Shown here: in pieces, positions 53,764-63,787 of the stretch | How the letters are laid out: every line of letters starts with the position of its first letter | How positions within the stretch are numbered: the first letter of the stretch is position 1 | DNA from: Entamoeba invadens IP1 | Lineage: Eukaryota; Evosea; Mastigamoebida; Endamoebidae | Length of the DNA stretch: 64,000 bases | Direction of reading: 5' to 3' | NCBI RefSeq assembly: GCF_000330505.1 | Contig: NW_004191835.1 | Location: 80,428 to 144,427, forward strand | Program-made: the position numbers and the translations under genes | Notes under the pieces: model-generated | What the model saw: the letters and a program-made list of their open reading frames with translations, nothing else | Database searches by the model: none | Told to the model about the DNA's origin: nothing

Positions 53764-54879
53764 ATGGCACTTCGACAATACTCATATAACTCTAATGGAA
53801 TGCAATTTGACCACTCAAAGGAGGAGAGAATCCAAGAAAACATTAAAAGACATCCGCTGTTCCAACAAGACACGACTGAAGTTCAAAACGAAGATACAAA
53901 CCCTATCGATTTGACACAACCGACTTTGGTTGAAATAGTCGAGTCCAAAGAAATTGAATCTCAAGAAGGCGATAAAAAGGACACCACACAATATATACCT
54001 AATGTCTTAACACCAATTCCTAAACGATTTGTAGAAAATGCCGACGATGACCAAGAAGTGAAGAGAGTCGAGACGCCTTACTCGGCTATATCAAAACAAC
54101 AAAAAACAAAAGCCCCCCAAAGCCCTTCAAAAGTCCAAGACCACAAAAAGAACTTAACTCTCGTTGAACGGTTTTGTGCAGAAAAGCCACACAAACAATC
54201 GCCACAACCCGACCGTCCCGTTTCGACAACGAAATTTGGAAATCTGGAGACAATCGTTAACAATGAAAACAAAGACATCTACGAAAATGGAGTTGCAATC
54301 TATTTGGCTTGCGACGAGGTAGTCACTTACACGTTATTCATTGGTGGATTACCTCCGAAATTTGATGTTGCAGCGCTCAAGAAATTGTTTGCCAATTACG
54401 ACGCGTCCAATTTCAGAGTAGTGACAGACCCGGAGACAAAAGATTGCAAAGGGTTTGGTTTTGTCGAGCTGTATACGAAAGACGCAACAAATATGGCAAT
54501 CGACGAGTTGAATGGCACTAAAGTCGAGAACCGAAAACTTCAAGTTAAACTCTCTGACCCACAATCAAAGAAAAAGGTTGTGTGTTTCTTGTGTGGAGAG
54601 AGTCACTTGTTCAAAGACTGTCCACATAAGACTGAGGAAATGTACAAAGACAAACTTAATGACTTGAGGCGTGAAAAAAAGAAGGAATACACTCAAAACC
54701 ATACCGAGAATCATCACACAGAATCAAAAAGAGTCATTCCAATACGATACGAAAAACAAGATAAATACATCAAGAAAGACAATGACCAAAATTACTACGG
54801 CAAAAGATATGAAAGGGATTCGAGAGATTATAGAAGTGGATATGACCACAATCGTAGTTGGAGAAAGGATGAACATTGA
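53764..54879 (+). CDS. RRM and CCHC zinc-knuckle RNA-binding protein
   Basis: In this 371-residue protein a disordered N-terminal half precedes an RRM (about residues 190-262), with RNP2 as LFIGGLPPKF and RNP1 as KGFGFVEL. It is followed immediately by a CCHC knuckle CFLCGESHLFKDCP (about 273-286). The tail is Lys/Arg/Tyr/Asp-rich (YGKRYERDSRDYRSGYDHNR), typical of mRNA-binding or splicing proteins. An RRM followed by a knuckle is seen in SR-type and zinc-finger CCHC RRM factors. No intron is present. The role is probably nuclear RNA processing, with the exact family unassigned. Confidence 0.85.
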   Translation: MALRQYSYNSNGMQFDHSKEERIQENIKRHPLFQQDTTEVQNEDTNPIDLTQPTLVEIVESKEIESQEGDKKDTTQYIPNVLTPIPKRFVENADDDQEVKRVETPYSAISKQQKTKAPQSPSKVQDHKKNLTLVERFCAEKPHKQSPQPDRPVSTTKFGNLETIVNNENKDIYENGVAIYLACDEVVTYTLFIGGLPPKFDVAALKKLFANYDASNFRVVTDPETKDCKGFGFVELYTKDATNMAIDELNGTKVENRKLQVKLSDPQSKKKVVCFLCGESHLFKDCPHKTEEMYKDKLNDLRREKKKEYTQNHTENHHTESKRVIPIRYEKQDKYIKKDNDQNYYGKRYERDSRDYRSGYDHNRSWRKDEH

Positions 54880-55097
54880 AAGTGAGGTGCACTCGATTAA
54901 ACTTTTGTTGATTGAATGATATTGTGGTTTTGAAGTCTTTTAATAACGGAATGTAGTGATATTATAATAATAATATATTATAATAATATATTACTATAAT
55001 AACATATATAATTAACGGAATTGTTTATAGAGTAACAATTCTATATACTCAATTTAATCTCCGATAAAAAGTACGTCTTTTTTAATCAATACAAATC

Positions 55098-55801
55098 ATG
55101 TTTTTAGTAATAAAATTAATTAAAAAAATACTGAAAAAGAAGATGAAGCCAGTGAACTGCTCAATATTCTTGATGGGAAAAATTGGTGTTGGGAAAAGTA
55201 CTTTTGCACTCCGATTTTGTCACCAAGTCTTTGTAAAAATCAATGAACCATCAGACTTAAATAACTACAAACGAGTTATTAAGTTGACTGAGAGTGACGG
55301 CGAACAACGTGACGTTGTTGTGGAGTTGATAGACCAGTGTTTGTTATCACAGAGTTTTTAAATTAACGTTCAAACTCAATCGCAGACAACCCATCAGATG
55401 TACCACAAATCTTGGAATCTTATATGAATAACACGGACGGATATTTCGTCTTTGTTTCTTCAACGAACCCAAACTCTATCAAAGAAGTCGATGTGATCCA
55501 AGAGATACTAAAAAGGTATTCAAGTAACCACAACAATAAGGCGTTACCTATCATCCTTGTGGAAACGAAGTGTGAGGACATCAATAATTACTGTGTGTCA
55601 CAACACGAAGTTATCAAATGCGCAAAAAAGTTGCACTCTGATGTGGTCAGAGTGTCATCGCTTACTGGATTTAATGTGTATACTGCAATTAAAACAATGT
55701 CGTCGATCGTCGTGCGAACAAAACCAAATCCCGTCTCTGAAACAACCGTCGGTGAAGCGTTTCAACTCTCACACAATTCAAAACAGTGTGTTGTTGTGTA
55801 A
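55098..55801 (+). CDS. Atypical Ras-like GTPase with CaaX end, two exons
   Basis: Exons 55098-55338 and 55386-55801 join in phase across a 47-nt GTTTGT...CAG intron, giving 218 residues. The P-loop GKIGVGKST is intact, but Ile replaces Gly at the Ras position 12. The G3 motif DxxGQ is replaced by DQYNP. After it, ILESYMNNTDGYFVFVSSTN follows the Ras pattern. The G4 NKxD motif is degenerate (ETKCED), and G5 is SSL. No switch-I threonine is obvious. The end CVVV is a CaaX box, so the protein is probably prenylated. Conventional hydrolysis is unlikely. A second ATG at 55143 (MKPVNCS) places the P-loop at the usual distance from the start and may be the true one. Confidence 0.78.
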
Positions 55802-55875
55802 TTCAACAGTTCCGTTACTTTAAAATGCAGTCAAACAATGTGGAGTTATCAAAAGAATAATAACAATGGGTTCAT

Positions 55876-57063
55876 TCACAGACAATCAATATATTCTCGG
55901 CTCTCCTTTTTCGACTCTAAAATGATGACTTGTGCCAACTTGACAAGACTTCTCATTGGAAATGGTCGAGCGCGCAGGAGAGTACTCACCGGGGTTTTTG
56001 AACGCAATAACTCCTCTCTTGACAGTAAGAGTTCTGCACAGATAATATAGATGAAATACGATGGCCGTGTTGCTACTAAGAAGTCGAACAATATCACCAT
56101 CTCCTCTTTCGAATACTTTTGACTACCAAAGCTGATGTAGTGATTTGTTAGGACGGAAATTTCTTGAAAGATATGAAGAGACAAATCGAAGTCGATGTTG
56201 GTGATGATCCTCATTAACGAGATTTGCCAACAACTTTCGTCGTAAAAGTAATTTGTCATGTTCATTAAGAACGATGTGCACGCGCAAAAGGCTTGGAGCT
56301 CCTCATAGACTTCCATGAAGATATCAACGATTTGTGGGATATGTTGCACATCTTTATGCATCACTTCAAGTACATTCTGGATACAATGACACACGCGTCG
56401 GGTTTGTTCTCGGCGTTGGTCATTGCACTTAATCTCTTGCAACTCCCATTCGATGGTGTTTTCATTGCCTTGATCCAGTGTTGATCTTAAAAGAATCATA
56501 TACACCTGAGCGTTTGATGGGAGTCGTTCTAATAAAACAGACCACGTTATTGCTCTCAAAGTGTTCTGATCTGATGGTATCCCTTTCATTAACACCATTT
56601 TCCGAAGTAACTCAATGTCCCCTATTTTGGTTTGAATGACTTGTTGGACATCTAAGTCCTCAGACACGTCGACTTGGTTTATTGGAGCACTTTTTGATTG
56701 ATTGAAACTCTCGGAAATATCAAAGTCACTCAAGTCGGACAAAAAATGTGGTTTGACTTTTGGAGCCCCCTTTACGCTCGTCGGTTGTTGTGTATCAAAC
56801 GAATTCCAGTCGGAACCATCATCAAAATCAGTGATGTCACTTTTCTTCCCCAACTCTTCTTGATTTGTCGGCGCACTTTTCGAAGTTTGAAATGAATTTG
56901 ATGGCGTGGAGGTACTCGAAGAATCTAAAGGCCTTTTGGCGGTCGGGGTCACCACAATTTTTGAGTTGATAAATTTATTTGAATCAGTTTGTTTGAAACC
57001 AGTTAAACTCCAATCAAAGTCATCATCCAATTCCCCTTTATCAAAGTCACTCGCATCACACAT
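55876..57063 (-). CDS. TBC-like (Rab-GAP fold) protein, degenerate
   Basis: In this 395-residue protein the first 150 residues are disordered, with acidic-Trp motifs (DDDFDWSLTGF, DDGSDWNSFDT) and a repeated Ser-Ala-Pro-x-Asn-Gln unit (KSAPTNQEE, KSAPINQVD). From about residue 155 a helical domain resembles TBC: LRAITWSVLLERLPSNAQVY, then a region with IPQIVDIFMEVYEEL and FDFLVATRPSYFIYIICAEL. The catalytic arginine (IxxDxxR) and glutamine (YxQ) fingers are not evident, so it may bind Rab without GAP activity. No intron is seen. It converges on the Ras-like gene, 74 bases apart. Confidence 0.5.
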   Translation of the reverse strand: MCDASDFDKGELDDDFDWSLTGFKQTDSNKFINSKIVVTPTAKRPLDSSSTSTPSNSFQTSKSAPTNQEELGKKSDITDFDDGSDWNSFDTQQPTSVKGAPKVKPHFLSDLSDFDISESFNQSKSAPINQVDVSEDLDVQQVIQTKIGDIELLRKMVLMKGIPSDQNTLRAITWSVLLERLPSNAQVYMILLRSTLDQGNENTIEWELQEIKCNDQRREQTRRVCHCIQNVLEVMHKDVQHIPQIVDIFMEVYEELQAFCACTSFLMNMTNYFYDESCWQISLMRIITNIDFDLSLHIFQEISVLTNHYISFGSQKYSKEEMVILFDFLVATRPSYFIYIICAELLLSREELLRSKTPVSTLLRARPFPMRSLVKLAQVIILESKKESREYIDCL

Positions 57064-57264
57064 AATGCGATTATATACATTTTTTCAAGTTAAGTTCGAT
57101 TGACTCTTCGAATATAAAATGTATTATATTTTATAGTTATTTTAATTATATTCATATTGGTGCTTTAAAAAAAATATTTAAAACAAAAAGAGAAAAAAAA
57201 CGAAAAATTGTATTAATGTTAATAATTTTTGATATTAGTATTGTATAGCTTGTTATTATAATTA

Positions 57265-57272
57265 AATGATAT
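57265..57272. repeat. Target-site duplication, left copy
   Basis: AATGATAT immediately precedes the left terminus TAGTGCTTCGCAG. The identical 8 bp follow the right terminus at 63271-63278. An 8-bp duplication is the hAT-superfamily length. Confidence 0.93.
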
Positions 57273-57335
57273 TAGTGCTTCGCAGTTTGTGAACTGAAGT
57301 TTTTTTCTATTTTTTTTCAAACTGAAAAAAAACAC
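57273..57335. repeat. hAT terminal inverted repeat, left
   Basis: The first 15 bases TAGTGCTTCGCAGTT match the reverse complement of the right end exactly. The next 45 align imperfectly through AACTGAA, a long T-run and a CTGAAAAAA stretch. Confidence 0.88.
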
Positions 57336-58232
57336 ATTTTAGAATTTAATTATTTGTAATAGCTTTATCTCCACTTTTGGGATTAATTTATTTAAACACA
57401 ATTATTAAGAAACATAATCATAAACTGTAAAACAAAATCAAATTTGAAAAAGATAAAGAAAAAACCCAAAACTTTGAATATTTTTTAGTTTTTGATAAAA
57501 AAAACAAAATTTGACCAAAAATGCATATTTTGAAAAAAAATATAAATACAAAAAACAATGAAAAAACAAATAATACCAATGACCATAAGTTTTAATTATA
57601 TCAAAAAACACAATTTTATATTTAATACTTTGGTAATTGTGTATTGTTTGACTTATTAAATTTTTGTTATTTTATCGCAAATCTGAATGCTCATATAATT
57701 AATAATAATCATAATCTTTAAACAAACTGATTATCAAATTTAATGTTATTATTATGTATTCAAATTAACAAAATATAGTTCAAATTTCAATGAATAGTTT
57801 TAATTAACACTTAAATGGCTTAAAGAAATTTTTTTGAAGGCAAGGAAAAAAAAGACATAGACGCCAATTTAAAAAAAGTACTTAAAACAACCCATGTCCC
57901 TTTTGGGACATAATCTTACTCAAAAAAAGTATAAATGTTAACTCGATTATATAAGATTTTGCATTATTTTTTCAAAAATACACTTTTCTCTCAAATTCTT
58001 TGATAACGATTATACTATACTCATTTCTATTATTTATTACTATGTATCACTTGTGTCGGTTTTCATTCAAACCAACGTGTATACATAGTGACATTATCAT
58101 ACTCAAACATACTTATTTGATTCTCAAGTTAATTAATGTTCTAACTTTATTTTTTCAGTTGCCAAATGAAAATCATTTAGAAAAAATTCAGAATAAAAAT
58201 ATATTTTTAAAAGTCACTTATTTTAGAAACTA

Positions 58233-59812
58233 TTATTTTTTCTTGGGGTTTTTGCATTTTGGGCACAAGAAAAGTGAGTGTTTAGTGCACACTGGAAGAC
58301 CACAAGATTCACATATTCTTTTTGTTCGAGCCTTTTCAACTTTCTTGCAAAAAGCACAAAATCTCTTTTTGGCAACTGTTAGTGATTTTTTTTCTTTGGA
58401 ATTTGTTATAATTTTGTTTTTCCCAACAACGTCTTCCCACCATTTTTGAAGTCCACACTCAACAAACAGCTGTCTTTTTTCTTCTCCTTTTTTCATCCCT
58501 CGATCAAGCCTTCTTTTAACGTAATTCTCACACATTTGTTCAGACAATTTAATTAAAAAATCAAAATGAGACATTTTTGTTTTTTCAAACATGGCATAGG
58601 CATTAGTGCAGCAACAATCCAGGATATTTTGAACAATTGCCAAATTGTATCTTCTCGTTTTCATTTTGCACGAATACTCTTGGCAAAGTTGATCAAAAGT
58701 ATCAACTGGAGTTTTTGTATAATTGTAAGCCACATTTATTGAAGATTTTCCACTTCGACTGTCAATCAATGGAATTTGAATTTTATTGGTAACAATAATG
58801 ACAGTTTTGCTTTTGTTTGGGTTAAAAGCAGTCAAAAGAATGTTCCCTTTTGAATAAAAGCGTGTATTTTTGGGATTTTTTTCTTTTTCTTCTTCTAATT
58901 TCATTTTTTCTTCTTTAATTTCAATCTTTTCTAAATTTAAGAATTTTTGGGAAGATAGAATTTTTTCAGCTTTTTCTTTGTATTTTTCCCTTTTTGTTCG
59001 GTTTTTTGGCTCAGCTGGACCAATTTCCCCAAGTTTAAAAAAAATTTTGTCCCATTCCTCCTCAATTTTCGCAATCGATTTTTTGTTTTTCTTTTCCATT
59101 TTTTGTACTTTCCTTTCTTTNNNNNNNNNNNNNNNNNNNNNNNNNNNNNNNNNNNNNNNNNNNNNNNNNNNNNNNNNNNNNNNNNNNNNNNNNNNNNNNN
59201 NNNNNNNNNNNNNNNNNNNNATTTCTTTTGCTGCTGAAAAATTGGTTTTTTCCCTTTTTTGATCTCTTTCATTTTTTTGTCGCACCGGAAACATCGAAAC
59301 AATTCTTTGAATCTATCTCGCTTCATGCCTATTCTTAAAAATATAATCCCGAATTTGTGGCTCCAAAGGCGATCAACGTTTCCCCTTCTTTGGTTTGCCC
59401 CAATATAAATCAAAATGCCAAGAAAACATTCAATTTCTTCGAAATCAGTTGGGATCCATTTCCCGTTAATTAGTTCTTCTGCCTTTTCATTTGTACCTTC
59501 AACAATTAATTCAATCATTTCATTTGAAAACATTTTTCTAAAACATTCCAAAGGAGATTTGAAATCTTCAGAAAAAACGGTTTTCGAAAAATTTTCTTTT
59601 TCACAAAACTTTTGAAAATCAAAAATCCCAAGTTTTGGTTCGATTTTTGACCATCCATCCAAATAATCATCTTTTTCTTCAAAAAAACATTCTTCTTCTT
59701 CATTTTCTATTTTTTGATCATATTCTTCAACATTATTTTCACAAAAAAATGGATCATTACTTTCGTCATCACTTGATATTAAACAATCATCTTGTTGGTA
59801 TTCACACTCCAT
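58233..59812 (-). CDS. piggyBac-family transposase, interrupted by assembly gap
   Basis: The N-terminal part (from ATG 59812) is acidic (DDCLISSDDESNDPFF) and continues into the DDE_Tnp_1_7 region (ECFLGILIYIGANQRRGNVDRLWS, then MKRDRFKELFRCFRCD). After 100 unknown bases the frame resumes with a long charged segment, NVAYNYTKTPVDTFDQLCQEY (the third conserved Asp block, usually GGVDxxDq), and a C-terminal cysteine-rich zinc domain (CAFCKK...CESCGLPVCTKH...CPKC) typical of piggyBac. The two sides of the gap are in different frames, as expected if the gap length is arbitrary. The region expected to carry the first two catalytic aspartates lies in or beside the gap. Activity cannot be judged. 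Confidence 0.85.
59121..59220. other. Assembly gap (100 N)
   Basis: Exactly 100 unknown bases lie inside the piggyBac transposase gene. The round length suggests a placeholder of unknown true size, as often occurs where repeats break assembly. Confidence 0.98.
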
Positions 59813-59899
59813 GAATTGAAAAAAAAAGAACAAAAAGGCAAAAAAATAATAATGGTAAAATTTTGTTTATGTATGTCCATTAAGGAAAGGTTCAGCCAA

Positions 59900-62583
59900 T
59901 TAAGTGTTAATAATCGGTGGGTCTTTATTGTTTAAGTCTAGATCATAAAGATTAAAATTTTTGCCAAATTCGTGAAGAAAAACCAGCTCTTCCAAGTGTA
60001 TCGGGGTTAATGAACATCTTCGTTTTGTTTTGATCAGAGAGCACTGAGAAAACAATCGCTCAGATGATGATGATGAAGCGAGAAGACAAAGATATTTATT
60101 AACAAGTCTGGTTAAAAGTGGAAACGATTTTGTGTTGTTTCTCCACCACACAAGAGGATTTTTTGCGTTCGGATCAAGACTGTTTTTGTGGAGTATTGGT
60201 ATTTGCAAGTATGTATTTATCTCTTTTTTGGCTTCAAGGCACAAATCTTTTTCATTGTAATACACCATTTCATCATCATTTTCACTACTAAACTGAAAAA
60301 TGTTTTCAAGAGAGTGTGTTGTTTGAGAAGCACGTTCCTTGGTAATAAGTCTGTCTTTATTCAATTTCACCACCTCGTTTAATAAAAGTGTTTCATATTG
60401 AACTTCTCCAAAAGAGACTCTTAATCCTGACATATTCACATCAAATGATTGAAACCCACGAATTTTATAACATGGGTTTAATAGCGCAGATAAAATGTAA
60501 ACGGGGTCTTTCATTATATTTCTTTTGGTTCCAAGAAAACGCTCGATGATTTGGTCAACAATGTTAATTATGTACAATTTAAGTGCATGGTTAGGAGTTT
60601 CCATCTGAAAATCACAAAACCCATAATTGGATTTTGGCAAACTACTTTGTTGTAAGTGTTGTTCAGATACAAATCCATTGGTCGTTGATCCAACAATTGG
60701 AAATGTTTCCACTTCATCGTAAAAATAATGCCGTTCATTTGATTGGGTTTTTACATAGGCGAAGTTAATATGATCATTCAAATTACAACTATCTCGTGTT
60801 TGTCTTAAAATACGAGCTGGATAATCTAGATCGGTTGCTTTAGTGTCATCATCTTCAATTATATTATATCGATTCTTTAATAAAGTGATTAAATGGACAA
60901 CTGTATAAATAACCTGAGAAAGTGTTGGATAAGAATCAGAGCTAAATCTATTTATTATGAAATTGATGTATTTCGAAATATCGATATAATTTCTCATATC
61001 AACAATATCATTTAAGGAAAGTTCATATGTTTGTAAAAAAATAGTTTTTTAAACTAAATTTGAAATTTCATTGGCTTTTTTTTCAATTGCGGTGTTTATA
61101 TATTTTGCAAGAAGACACACTCTATTAATCATTAAATACTCTCCAAACCAACGAGTATCACCCGGTTTCACAAGTTCTAACGGCCTTGTAATGTGATCTT
61201 TTAGCTGAGCATCTTCCATTTCTTTGGATAACAACACACTTTGACTGAATAAAGTTACCAATTTTTTGACTCGACTTATAAGAATTTTATATCTTACGAC
61301 ATCTTCTGTTGCTTGATTAGCTATCAAATTGAAGGTGTGACAACAACACCCAATAGATTGTTTTCCACTGTTTTTTACCGCGTTTAATTCGCTTGCAGCG
61401 TTGTCTGTAATTACATAAAAATTACCTTTAAGTCCCCAACAATCAAACATTGAAGTTAAATTATCACCAAGAAAAGCTCCTGTTTTTGTCTTTTCATCAA
61501 GTTGTTTTAATTCTAATATAAGAGACTTCAAATTGTATCTTTCGTCTAAATAATGAATTGTCAAAGAGACAAATTCTTGTTTGCACATAAAAGTGCACCA
61601 ACCATCAGTTGTACAACAAAAATACACCAAAGGTAATACAAGTTGGTGTAATTTTGTTTTTGCCGCTCTAAACATTTTTGGTACAATAGTCCTTGAAATA
61701 ACATCCGAAGAAGGGATGCTCAAATCAGGACGTATACTATGAACGAAGTCGACAAAGGCCCGACTTTCAACATGTTCAAAACTAAGTTCAGATGACACTA
61801 TATAACATCCGATTTTTAAATTAAGATCACTTACTTTTTTGGTCGATTCAATTGTTGGATTTTTCATTTTTAATTGATCATCGTGTATAGTTATATGTTT
61901 CTTCATATCTGTGACACTTTCACTTGTCGTATCAAATGAATAATATTGACCACAATAATCACACACCAAAAGATAATATTTGTCAGATAACACAACGAAC
62001 TTGGGTTTTTTCCCGTCCTTTCCTTTTGGTAAAACACCACAAAGAGAGTTTGTGTTTTTGTCAACCACCCAGATCGAACATCTTTTCCAGACATCTTCAG
62101 CAATAACAAAATGTTCTCTTGTTGGTGGAAGTTTCAGTTTCATTGAGTCATCAACACTTGTATAAGGATTTTTACGTTTTGGTGGTTTTACTATTATAAG
62201 TTCTTTTTATCATCAACATCCAAATGATCTTCAACCTTTTTTGGAGATTTTTTTGTTAATTTCTTTGTAGGTTCTGGACTCGTTGGCCATAACACATCTT
62301 TTTGTATTGGATTTTCATGAGTTATTAACGATGTGATTGTTTGTTTTTTATGTGAATTTTTTGTTTCTATTGTATTTGGTTGTTTTTGTGTAACAAAATG
62401 TATCGGAAAAGTGTTTATAGTATTTTTTGGTGAATGATTGACAAATGAATTACTAGTTGTTTTTATTTCTGTCTCGTCATTGTAAACAACTGTATTATTA
62501 TCAGGAGGCTTTCCTTTGTTTGAACAAAGTTTAGGAATTGTTGTAAAACTCCGAGGTAAAGATAATTGTAAGTGTTTAGACAT
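59900..62583 (-). pseudogene. hAT transposase with BED finger, two lesions
   Basis: Three consecutive open segments (62583-62194, about 62190-61049, 60997-59900) form one transposase of nearly 900 residues. The first is a Lys/Pro/Thr-rich leader. The second has a BED-type finger (YYLLVCDYCGQYYSF...HITIHD) and RNase-H-like blocks CCTTDGWCTFMCKQEF and VITDNAASELNAV, then CCCHTFNLIANQA. The third carries the hAT dimerisation end: NPLVWWRNNTKSFPLLTRLV and SSSSERLFSQCSLIKTKRR. Two lesions separate the segments: a one-base shortfall consistent with the run of five A (T on the plus strand, 62204-62208), and a single in-frame TAA at 61051-61049. Few other defects are visible, so inactivation is recent, or one or both lesions are sequencing errors. 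Confidence 0.87.
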
Positions 62584-63207
62584 TGTGTTTATATTTTGTT
62601 ATTTTTTGTTTTTGTATGTGTTACAAGTTACACTAACTCATATACAACTCAACACCACGATGCAACTTTTTAAATGATTAAATATTAATTATTAAATATT
62701 ATAATGTTAAAATTATTTTTAATTATGTGTCAACACATTAAAAAGTTAAGTTGCTCAAAAAATCATTCGTATTCGATTATTTGTTTTTTATCATGTTATG
62801 TTTAACTCTTATTTTATAATTATTAATGTAATGTATTAGAACTTGTAAAGATGCTAATGAGATGTCGCAGTATCATGTTTTAAATTGTTGAACTGAACAA
62901 TTTAAAGATGTGTTTTATTCAAAAAATAAAGTCCATTTTTTAATTAATACATTTTTGTTTTTTAATTTAATATTTTTTGTTAAACTACTTTTTGGTTCAA
63001 AATTTTTAGTTCTTTCAATTTTTATATTGTTGTATACACGTTTTCAGTTAATCATATTATAGACAATGTTGATGTAATTGGTTTCAAAAGTGCGATTTCG
63101 GTAAATCTATCTTATACGGCTCCCATTTATTTTTTCCTAATTGTTGTCTTATATAAAAAGAAAAAAAAGCAATTTGATAAAACCCTTTTCACATTATTTT
63201 AAACAAT

Positions 63208-63270
63208 GATTAAGTCTTTTTTCAGGAAAAAAAATCAGTTAAAATTCAGTTAAATAACTGCGAAGCACTA
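63208..63270. repeat. hAT terminal inverted repeat, right
   Basis: Ends ...AACTGCGAAGCACTA, the exact reverse complement of the left 15-bp terminus. The inner part has matching CAGTTAAA and A-run segments. Confidence 0.88.
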
Positions 63271-63278
63271 AATGATAT
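63271..63278. repeat. Target-site duplication, right copy
   Basis: AATGATAT, identical to 57265-57272. Confidence 0.93.
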
Positions 63279-63420
63279 CTTTCTAATAATAAGTTGTTAT
63301 CTTATGAATTATTATATTAATAATTTGTAGTTAAATTGATTTAATCAAAATATACTAACACAAACAATTGTTTTTAAATATTATGTATTAACTCTCAGAC
63401 ATACCGATGGCTGGACAAAC

Positions 63421-63446
63421 CAATAGTGCATAAAAATGCACTATTG
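63421..63446. repeat. Perfect hairpin, 11-bp stem
   Basis: CAATAGTGCAT and its exact complement ATGCACTATTG are separated by AAAA, and a T-run follows. It lies outside the hAT element. Purpose unknown. Confidence 0.8.
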
Positions 63447-63787
63447 AAAATTTTTTTTGTTAAATATGTACTATAATTTTATAATAAATTAAAAATGGAA
63501 TAACAAGATCAAAGGGTGATCTAAAAAACAAAAACTTTGAGAAAAAAATAAGGTTTTTATTTTTTTCAAAAACAAAAACCATAAAATCTGGCAAAAAGCG
63601 AGTATTGGTAAATAGTAAAAACATTTTGTTTAAAAAAATGTTTTTAAAACCTCAAAAAATAATAATATTATTTGATAATTAACACACAAATTACACCATT
63701 AAATGTATATATAAATATTAATTCTTCGATACAATATAATTCATATAATTATAACATATTCATTTGCTAAATTTTGTCTGGTCTGTA

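Larger units (their letters stand above)
57905..59879 (-). mobile_element. piggyBac-type element, tentative ends
   Basis: Contains the piggyBac transposase gene. On the right the sequence reads ...TATGTCCA|TTAA (TTAA at 59880-59883), so inward from the TTAA it starts TGGACATA. On the left GGGACATAATC begins at 57905 next to TTTT, itself the centre of the palindrome ATGTCCC-TTTT-GGGACAT (57894-57911). Seven of eight bases match between the ends, but the left TTAA is lost or misread, so these boundaries are provisional. Confidence 0.45.
57273..63270 (-). mobile_element. hAT transposon with nested piggyBac
   Basis: This 5,998-bp element is bounded by inverted termini that start TAGTGCTTCGCAGTT and by the 8-bp duplication AATGATAT. 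TIR similarity extends about 60 bp imperfectly. Its own gene, a BED-finger hAT transposase, runs on the minus strand from 62583 to 59900. The left part (57905-59879 at most) is occupied by a piggyBac-type transposase gene, so the native hAT would be about 4 kb. The ends resemble hAT Buster/Charlie-type termini (CAGTGCTTC-like). Coordinates assume the 100-N gap size is nominal. Confidence 0.93.

Noticed and set aside
59900..59903. This TTAA as the piggyBac boundary
   Set aside because: It overlaps the hAT stop codon, and the sequence inside it does not resemble the left end; TTAA at 59880 fits better.
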